The position numbers and the translations under genes were made by a program. From assembly GCA_022606135.1 (NCBI GenBank), contig JABYQN010000003.1, forward strand, positions 1,054,001 to 1,118,000: 64,000 nucleotides of DNA, written 5' to 3'. Below, in pieces: positions 56,869 through 64,000 of the stretch. The notes beneath the pieces are model-generated. The model was given only the letters and a program-made list of their open reading frames with translations. It did no database searches and was not told where the DNA came from. This stretch comes from Fomes fomentarius (taxonomy: Eukaryota; Basidiomycota; Agaricomycetes; Polyporales; Polyporaceae). Every line of letters begins with the position of its first letter. The first letter of the stretch is position 1.

Positions 56869-57942
56869 ATGCAAGCGCCGATCTCTCACTCTGAGGTTTC
56901 GAAGCCCTCCTCGATCCCATGGTTCCCGCCCGAACTCATCTCTCAAATCCTGACCGAGCTCTGGGACGCGTCACAATGCGACGAGGAGCGTGCTCTCCTG
57001 ACTCGGACCGTATGTCTTGTCAATCGCACATGGCTCTCTCTATTCCTCCGCATCTCCCTACGAGACGTCCACCTCCCCTCCCCTTTCAGCGCAGATGACT
57101 TCCTCCGCCTTCTACCCGAGAACGCGATCCTACCAGGACAAGGCAACCCGTTCTCCTTCGAGGCGTCCCAGCTGGCGAATCACGCATGCCGCACACTCAC
57201 CTTCCGTTTGGACGGGCATGTAAACCCAGGCGACGACGGGTCCCAGAATCCTCCTGCGATCAAGGTGTATTCGGATACCGACCCCGCCTCCAGCGCACTT
57301 TCGACGGTGTTGTACATGGTCACAACGCTCGGGAAACTCCCCAACTTGCGACGGATCTCATTGGAGTATATCGACTGGGGATACGAGAACATATTCGACC
57401 AACTCTCCACTCCCACGCTTCCCCCGCAAGTCACGCATCTGTCTGCGCATTTCGCATTCACCACACCCGCCCTCGCGCCACTCGCGACGTACCTGAAGAC
57501 CTTGTTCACGCGCCGCGACCGCCCTCGCGTCACGCACCCAAATGTGCGACGCCTCTCGTTGGCCGGCATACCGATGGAGCTTGTCGCGGACATGTTGCAG
57601 ATCTTCCCGAACGTCGAGACGTTGGAGATTATGTCCGGCGCGCGCCTCTATGTGCTCGGAACGCTCCCCCCTAGCGTCCGCACGATTGTGCTTCGTCATC
57701 CTGGCATGCCGCTGGAGGCGGAGGAGATGCAGTGGTGGGGATTGGAGTCCGCGTTGGAGGGGGGTCTGTTCCTGCCTGGCGCAGAGGGGCGTATCATCCT
57801 CCAGTCGGGCACACCTGACCCCATTGCGTTGACTCAGATTAAGCGTGCGTGCAAACGGCACCGTGTCGGCCTCAGCTACGAGCGGGACGACGGCTGTCCT
57901 GCATGTGTACATTTTTCACGTACCTGTAGACATATGTGTTGA
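56869..57942 (+). CDS. F-box-like leucine-rich protein
   Basis: Single exon, 357 residues. The N-terminus IPWFPPELISQILTELWDAS followed by LTRTVCLVNRTWLSLF is the degenerate F-box pattern common in large mushroom protein families. The rest has leucine-rich strands (LPNLRRISLEYI, NVRRLSLAGIPMEL, FPNVETLEIMSGARLYVLG, VRTIVLRHPGMPLE) as in LRR-type F-box proteins. The C-terminus is cysteine- and histidine-containing (CPACVHFSRTCRHMC). The likely role is substrate choice for an SCF ubiquitin ligase, by family analogy only. Its lack of introns is unusual among its neighbours. Confidence 0.75.
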   Translation: MQAPISHSEVSKPSSIPWFPPELISQILTELWDASQCDEERALLTRTVCLVNRTWLSLFLRISLRDVHLPSPFSADDFLRLLPENAILPGQGNPFSFEASQLANHACRTLTFRLDGHVNPGDDGSQNPPAIKVYSDTDPASSALSTVLYMVTTLGKLPNLRRISLEYIDWGYENIFDQLSTPTLPPQVTHLSAHFAFTTPALAPLATYLKTLFTRRDRPRVTHPNVRRLSLAGIPMELVADMLQIFPNVETLEIMSGARLYVLGTLPPSVRTIVLRHPGMPLEAEEMQWWGLESALEGGLFLPGAEGRIILQSGTPDPIALTQIKRACKRHRVGLSYERDDGCPACVHFSRTCRHMC

Positions 57943-58413
57943 ATGTTGAATAGTGCTGAATGCAAACACCATCTTGAGATCAAGTAATCAGTTGTGTGTG
58001 CCGATGAATGGAGGAGGTAGCGAATGAGGTTGCACGGATTGGAAACGGCCCGGCGAATACACATGCAGAATCTGTGCCGCGGGGGGCCAATGGACCCTGG
58101 GCGCCTACGAGACGACGGAGGAGTTTACATAATGGGAAGCTGACCGGGGAGAGGCGACTGGTAGGGTACTCCTTCCAGTGCCTATTCACCTCGGTAGATT
58201 GCGACGATGGCCCATGCCAACTTATCGCCCTCTTTCCCAACAGCCTCAAGCTCATCTCTGCGGCCTGTCTCTTGCCTCTCCCGCGACGACTACACGAAAG
58301 CAACTCCCCGCCGCACTACTCAGCTCTTCGTTTCACCGTCCACGGGTCAGCCTTCCTACGAACACTTCTCTGCCTTGAGGAGTACGCACGACGCACAGGC
58401 AGACATTAGCAGC
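57943..58413. other. Intergenic
   Basis: Separates two plus-strand genes. The zinc-finger gene's frame stays open upstream to an ATG at 58207, so part of this may be coding if that start is used. Nothing else seen. Confidence 0.45.
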
Positions 58414-60386
58414 ATGTTTGAGCCTGTCTGCAGTGCTTCCGAGAACTGCAGCTTTGTCCCCGAGGACGTCGAGTGCGAAGAGTGTGCGCAGGTCTGCGAG
58501 GACGCCTCCTGTGCGGTGGAGTTGACCCCGCAGTGCACCGACCAGTGTGTTGTTGTTGCGTGCAGCGATGCCCACCATGCCTCGTCGCCGTGCGACGGTC
58601 CCATCGGTACCTCTCAGTGTGGTAAGGAATGCCCCGGAGAATTCGACTGCAGTGAACTAGACAAATTTGTGAGTAACGCTCGATGCAGTCGACCTTCCCA
58701 CTGTACAGAAGTGCTGTGCTCATCTTGCTTCTACAGCTTCTGTGCTGCATCGACCACCCATTTGACCAGCATGGCGACTACAGGTCATACACCCCTGGAG
58801 GTGGAGATTATGCTTTCATGGCGGATCCTTCCATCGATTCCTATCTCGGTGGATGTTCGCAAACGCATGGACAACAGCTCCGGGATACCTTAGCATTCCC
58901 ACCGCTAGAGTCGGCGACTTCTACACCTCAGCTGGGCTCCGCCTCATCCTTTGAGCCATCGCCACCACCGCCCTCGTTCGCCCACTCCCAGATGGGTAAT
59001 CCCCTTTCGTCACCGAGTCCGAGTACCATACCGTCGCCGGCATTGCAGGCACAACCCGCGGCCGTGCTTCAGTGCAAGTGGAGCGGCTGTTACGCCACAT
59101 TCAGTACAATGTCAGACTTGGTCGGCCATGTCAACTTGCAACACCTCAGGGTACCAGGAGTGTCGACCTCGTCGTTTTCGGATAGCAACCAGTCGTTTGT
59201 GCCGCCGCAGAATCAGCAAGGCTACACCGTCGAGGGTATCGCAGAGAATACTCTGGCATGCCTATGGGGAGATTGTCAACTCTACCCAAGTTCCCAGTCG
59301 TTGCCTGGTCCGTCGTCCGGCGATCCGTTTGACGTTCTGGGACTCCTGACAAGCCATCTACTCCACGACCACCTGGGTGTATCTGCCCGGGCGTCCACAC
59401 TTCATCAACATCACTCCCATGGTGCTAGTGCACACGATCACACCAACCTAGCTGCGCAGCCACTGCTCCTTACGCCATCGTTGTCCTCTTCTTTCGTCTC
59501 CGCAGACCACACATCAGACGGAAGTCCCCCTACGCCAATTCCGGAGCATGACTGCTCGTCCGCCTGGTCGCATATATGTAGATGGACAGGATGCGGGCAG
59601 AACTTCAATGACTGTAACGCACTCACCGAGCACATCACATGTGCGCATATAGGCAGTGGTCGTGCGCACTATGACTGCTTTTGGGAGGGGTGTTCGCGGA
59701 ATGGCGATAATGGCTTCGCGAGCAAGCAGAAAATTTCTCGGCACATGCAGGTAAGCACGAGGGCACAAGGGTTTCCTCGGTGTTCACTGCTGATCTCTAT
59801 GCGCTTTAGAGTCATACTGGGCATCGTCCCTTTCAGTGCAGTGTATGTTCACAAAACTTCTCCGAAGCGGCTACTCTGGCGCAACACATGCGGCGCCATA
59901 CTCAAGAGAGTGAGCATATCTCGCTCGCCTTCCCTGTCCTGAGTCGGAGTTGACATCGAGTGGCCAGAGCCGTATGTGTGTGATTTCCCAGGCTGTGGGA
60001 AAGCCTTCGCAATTGCGGGTGCGTTGACTATCCACAAGCGTACTCACAGTGGCAGCAAACCGTTCAAGTGTACATATTGCGAGCGGTCAGTCATTATTTC
60101 CAGGCTCCATTTTATCAGTTGCTGACCTCATTTCAGGGCATTCTCTGAGTCGTCCAATCTATCCAAGCATGTGAGTAACCTGGAGAGTGACGCGTATGCG
60201 GCTTCATACTCAACGCCCATCTCAATCCCTCAGTTGCGGACACATACCGGGGCACGACCGTACCCGTGTACGGAGCCTGGTTGCAGCAAGACGTTCGCTC
60301 GTCCCGATCAGCTAGCGCGGCATATGAACGTACACAAGCGCAAAGCTGCCGAGAAGGCGGAAGCTGCCGTTGTTGCGGTCAAATAG
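58414..60386 (+). CDS. C2H2 zinc-finger transcription factor, Zap1-like
   Basis: Probable zinc-responsive regulator. Start taken as [20 protein letters not shown] (58414); an upstream in-frame ATG at 58207 is possible. The first about 90 residues are strikingly Cys-rich (about 15 Cys). After a Pro/Ser region come Zap1/GLI-style fingers with CxWxxC knuckles: [26 protein letters not shown] with [27 protein letters not shown] and CFWEGC. Canonical fingers follow: [59 protein letters not shown], and [20 protein letters not shown], ending EAAVVAVK. Finger number and Cys-rich activation region resemble yeast Zap1; target genes are not inferable. Five or more introns. Confidence 0.78.
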
Positions 60387-60893
60387 GCGCTAATTCGTCT
60401 TGCTGCCTGCTTGTTGCGATATACTACTGCTGGACTTTCTGATGCATGTGTTGTTTACGCCCCTGTACCTGCATCACTTGTACTCTAGTATCTACTGTAC
60501 CACAGAGCCAATCTCGACTTGCCGAGGGCTCGGCATTCTCACCCCATTCCATAAAAGGCATCGTAAGACCCCTGCCGTTATCTGGCATGATAACAGTACT
60601 TGAGTCAGTGGCTCAATCCTCAGCCTGAATGGGTATATAGTCACCGTTTTCTCTCTCTTCTCGCCTCTTTCCCCAGAGCATCTAGTCTTTGACTGTCTGT
60701 GGCCTTGTTCTCGTAGATTGTATGCTTCATCGACCTTGTTCCGCAAATCTGAACTGAGCAACTTGTCTCAGGTTCATCACGTGAGAGGTCTTAGAGTTTT
60801 CATCCGATCCCAGTCATTGACGGTTCGACATCGCGCACAGGAAGTTGATTGACCATCGTGCCACGAGCTCCTGCACAGGCTCACAATCACGCG
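60387..60893. other. Intergenic
   Basis: 3' flank of the zinc-finger gene and promoter of carboxypeptidase S. A TATATAG-like motif is near 60632. No gene seen. Confidence 0.4.
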
Positions 60894-63329
60894 ATGAAGA
60901 ACGCAGAATGGCTGACCCCGTCCGATCAGGACAAGTACAACAAGGACATCTATGGCAGCGCCGCTAGCGCACGGGCGACTTCCGGAGCGAAGTTGGTCAA
61001 ATCAGTGGTAATGGCGGTTGGCCTGTATACTATGGCTGGTTGGCTCTCGGCCGGCATCGCGCACCTCGCCTCACCCCGCGACTTCGCGCCTCCTGCGGTT
61101 GTAGTGGACAGCAGATTCTTCCCTGCGAACAGGGTGCCGGTCGGACTCAAGGGGACGAACCCTCTCCCGCCGTCAGTCCAGTCAGAGATCTGCCCACAGG
61201 CGAGCCCTCTCAACCCTTCGAAGCACCAAGATCTGGAGCAGCAGATAGTGACGCTGTATGCCAATCAGTCGTACAGGACGACGGCCTACAAAGTGCTTGG
61301 AGGTGCCATCCAGGTCCCGTAAGTCCGCGATCTACATGATCCGTGGAGGAAGTTGACAATGGATGGTGGATACAGGACGGAGTCTTATGACGACCTGGGC
61401 CCTGTCGGGGAGGACAAACGTTGGGAAACCTTCGCCGAGTTGCACGCTTACCTTGAGCGTACCTTCCCTAGAGTGTGAGTGAATGAACAAATCACTTATA
61501 AAGCTTAGAGCGCTACTGATATGGCACGCTGCAGCTTCGAGAAGCTCGAAGTGACGAAAGTCAATACCTATGGCATTGTTCTTCGTTGGGAAGGCTCGGA
61601 CAGTTCCGCTCGCCCAGTGCTTATGACTGCCCATCAGGGTACGTCCGCATCCCAGTCCACATCATGATGATAGAGCCGTGGCTTCACACCTAGACAGACG
61701 TTGTCCCTGTAGAGCCTGCTACTGTGGGCGAGTGGCTCAATCCCCCCTACTCGGGCTACTACGATGGTATACATGTTCCTCACCTTCGTTTTGGCTTACT
61801 CGCCCAGTTGACTTTGCTTTCTTTGTGATCAGGCACATGGATTTGGGGACGAGGCAGTTGCGACGACAAGTCGGATGTAATAGCATCCTTGTATGTCCCC
61901 TGGGAGCTCTTATTCAGGATGCCCCTAAACCTTCCCTACAGGCATGCTATTGACGCTCTGATCAAGTTCGACTTCGAACCTACCCGCACCTTCGTCTGGG
62001 CATACGGATTTGACGAAGAGGCGTCTGGCTTTCAGGTACTTTCACCCGATCCCGGTGACCCAGTGATTTTCAACTTTTGGTGTAGGGAGCAGGTCATCTC
62101 GCTGCGTACCTGGAACGGGAATATGGTCCTAACGCATTCGAACTCATGCTTGACGAAGGCGGTCAGTGCATTGATGGCTACTTGACCCTAGTGACGACAC
62201 CAGATTTACATGGCGATTCTCTCAGGCTCATATGGAACTCCTTACGGAGATGACGTCGTATTCGCTATCCCTTCGTTGTCAGAAAAAGGATATCTGGACG
62301 TCCGGATCGAGATCACAACGAAGGGCGGACACTCCAGTGTTCCGCCGAAGCACACGGTTCGTTCGTAATGTTATGGCTCACGACGTGCTTGCGTTTTCAT
62401 CGACAATTCCAGGCTATCGGCATACTGTCGTCCATGGTGAATGCAGTGGAGGACCACCCGCATGAAACTCAACTCGTCCGCGGCGGAGGGCCATACAACA
62501 ATACCATGTGTGCCGCGACATACGGCCCCGACTACCCACAGAAGCTCCGTGACCTTGCTGCTAAGGCACCGGAGAGCGACGAGGCTCTCAAAGGACTCAA
62601 AAACGCGCTGCTGGAAAGGTTCCCCAAATACGAAGCGATCCTCCGCACGACCCAGGCTGTCGACCTCATCCAAGGAGGCGTCAAGGTGAACGCGCTGCCA
62701 GAGAAGGTCTCTGCCGTGGTCAACCATCGTATAGCCGAGCATAGCACCGTAAGGGAAGTCCAGAGACTCATGACGGACATCATCCTCCCCGTCGCGCGGA
62801 TGCACAACTTGTCCGTGGACGCGTTCGGCGAGACGGTGACTCTGGGCTCGGGTAGCGGTGGGCATGTCGCGCTCTCCGATGCTTGGGGCACCGCCCTGGA
62901 GCCGTCTCCCGTCACGCCAACGGGGAAGGACGACCCGTATCAAATCCTCGCCGGTACAATCAAGGCAACCATCGAGAGTGCGGAGGGATACAATGCAAAG
63001 GGTATTGTCGTTGCGCCCTTACTCGCTATCGGCAACACGGGTGAGCCGCAGTTCGTGATCTGATACAACGTCTCGACCTGACCCCTTCGCGGCATAGACA
63101 CACGGTACTATTGGAACGTTACTAGGAACATCTTCCGATACAAGCATTTGCATGAACGCGATCGGTACAATGGTGCTCATACAGTCAACGAAGGTCAATA
63201 TGTCCCCACCTTCAAGTTGCATGAGATGCAGACACTGAATGCAATTGTGTAGCTGTTCGTGCTGAGGGCTGGATCGACTCCATACGCTTCTACACGAAGT
63301 TTATCCTCAATTGTGACGAGTATCTGTGA
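60894..63329 (+). CDS. CPS1: Vacuolar carboxypeptidase S (M20 zinc peptidase)
   Basis: Releases C-terminal residues from peptides in the vacuole. The start MKNAEWLTPSDQDKYNKDIY gives a cytosolic tail, then a membrane anchor (VVMAVGLYTMAGWLSAGIAH), as in CPS1. Exons then give TESYDDLGPVGEDKRWETFA, LEVTKVNTYGIVLRWEG, metal site VLMTAHQ/DVVPV, PYSGYYDG, TWIWGRGSCDDKSDVI, FVWAYGFDEEASG (catalytic Glu), GAGHLAAYLERE-type reading, YMAILSGSYGTPYGDDVVFA, IEITTKGGHSSVPPKHT, KVNALPEKVSAVVNHRIAEH and a C-terminal half ending FYTKFILNCDEYL. The two last exons (DTRYYWNVTRNIFRYKHLHE and DTECNCVAVRAEGWIDSIRF) follow a donor at AACACGG|GTGAGC. Reading straight on instead would stop at 63063 and lose the conserved histidine-metal region. 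Confidence 0.9.
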
Positions 63330-63424
63330 GGACCAGCCTAAAGATTGACGCGTGTATCGTGTCACAAAGGACAAGTACCGGATAATGGGTGTTGTAGAAC
63401 GTGGATAAGTAGGCACCTGGAAAT

Positions 63425-64000
63425 TTACAAGAAGAACGTCCGCCTTGTTGTTTCGAGCTCGGACTGTGATTACGCATATTAGCAGCCGCATACGTTGAAG
63501 TGCAAGACGACATACCTTCCACACCCACAGGAACTCGTCCTCTGTCGGTGGGACGACCTCCTTCCTCACATAGTCCTGCACGTCACCCTTCTCAGCGGCT
63601 GCCGCCTCCTCCATCTCTGCATCTTTAGGTTCCTGTTGCTCGTCGTCCTCTGCGGTGTCAAACTCTAAAGGTTTGCTAGGCGCGCCGAGGTTCTTCACCG
63701 CCGGCAGTCCCTTCTTCAAGTAGCGAAGTTTGAGCGTGAAGCGCGGACCGATCTCTTGCAGTGCGACTTTTTCGGGCGAACGGAACGCATATCTACAGGC
63801 ACGTTTTAATGCTCAGAAAAAGACAAGACAGCGGTCAGCGAGGGGAGTAACATACCGATGTCTTCTGAAGAAGAGGAAGTCCCGCTGATTGTGAAGTGTG
63901 ACCACTTGACGTCCCTGGAACTCGGGCATTGGTGGGAACAGAGTCTGGAAGAGACGGCCCACTGTGTGTCCGAGACGCGTAACAAATCCATTCAATACAA
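63425..64000 (-). CDS. RPF1: Ribosome biogenesis protein RPF1 (Brix domain), 5' part beyond window
   Basis: Nucleolar factor for 60S subunit assembly. Visible part: [49 protein letters not shown], then [20 protein letters not shown] and [20 protein letters not shown] (the Brix C-terminal half), and an acidic stretch [19 protein letters not shown]. The last exon joins DEFLWVWK to [12 protein letters not shown], the usual RPF1 C-terminus, with stop at 63425. The amino-terminal half lies past position 64000. The convergent stop of carboxypeptidase S is under 100 bp away. Confidence 0.93.

Noticed and set aside
56411..56953. 180-codon plus-strand frame before the F-box-like gene
   Set aside because: Composition follows the 5' UTR repeat, and it overlaps the start of the better-supported single-exon gene in another frame.

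Overview
This window is nuclear DNA from a filamentous basidiomycete. The genes are broken by many short GT-AG introns (mostly 46-75 nt) and gene density is high, about one gene per 2 kb on both strands. The gene content is fungal: a GH7 cellobiohydrolase, tropomyosin, a Git3-like GPCR, a Ste50/Ubc2 adaptor that carries the C-terminal SH3 domains known from basidiomycetes, and UPF0662/DUF2408. A GH7 enzyme together with protein family types common in mushrooms suggests a wood- or litter-decaying Agaricomycete, possibly Polyporales. That placement is inference. I saw no viral or bacterial island, rRNA, tRNA, CRISPR array or intact transposon.

Layout, left to right. 1-2312 (-) amidase, cut off by the window edge. 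3450-6099 (-) U2AF large subunit. 6504-8154 (+) SLC35F-type transporter. 8540-9344 (-) small membrane/coiled-coil protein. 9992-11225 (+) coiled-coil protein. 11673-13166 (-) GH7 cellobiohydrolase. 13167-15017 gene-poor stretch. 15018-18201 (+) PRP40. 18265-18732 (-) mitochondrial bL21, head to head with 18960-21118 (+) ATP1. 21529-25133 (-) DUF2408 protein. 25436-26150 (+) tropomyosin. 26459-27053 (-) MsrB. 27576-29924 (-) GPCR. 30527-32398 (+) AIM9-like APH kinase. 32784-34325 (+) CDK7. 34782-37457 (-) FG-type nucleoporin with RanBP zinc fingers. 37729-38451 (+) complex I 21-kDa subunit. 38536-40417 (-) IPI3. 40735-42723 (+) DNAJB-like chaperone. 43426-45818 (-) STE50/Ubc2. 46150-49924 (+) large disordered trafficking-type protein. 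50223-51701 (-) chromodomain protein with a 5-hmdU-DNA-kinase/aGPT-PPlase-like domain. 52974-53895 (+) second J protein. 54140-54916 (-) OHCU decarboxylase. 55252-56364 (+) diverged CTP:phosphocholine cytidylyltransferase. 56869-57942 (+) F-box-like protein. 58414-60386 (+) Zap1-like zinc-finger factor. 60894-63329 (+) carboxypeptidase S. 63425-64000 (-) RPF1, cut off by the right edge.

Most genes are housekeeping: splicing (U2AF, PRP40), mitochondria (bL21m, ATP1, complex I 21 kDa, AIM9-like), ribosome assembly (IPI3, RPF1), transcription (CDK7) and signalling (GPCR, STE50). Many are arranged as divergent pairs sharing 230-335 bp: bL21m/ATP1, DUF2408/tropomyosin, nucleoporin/complex I, IPI3/DnaJ, STE50/trafficking protein, OHCU/CCT-like.

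The most unusual items are five. First, the chromodomain fused to a predicted DNA-base-hypermodification domain. Second, a CCT paralogue that has lost the HxGH catalytic signature. Third, a ~205-bp direct repeat placed about 100-120 bp upstream of both the APH kinase and CDK7. Fourth, a predicted 7-nt microexon in the GPCR. Fifth, a strongly cysteine-rich N-terminus on the Zap1-like factor. Exon boundaries were read by eye from splice signals and family similarity; no database search was run.
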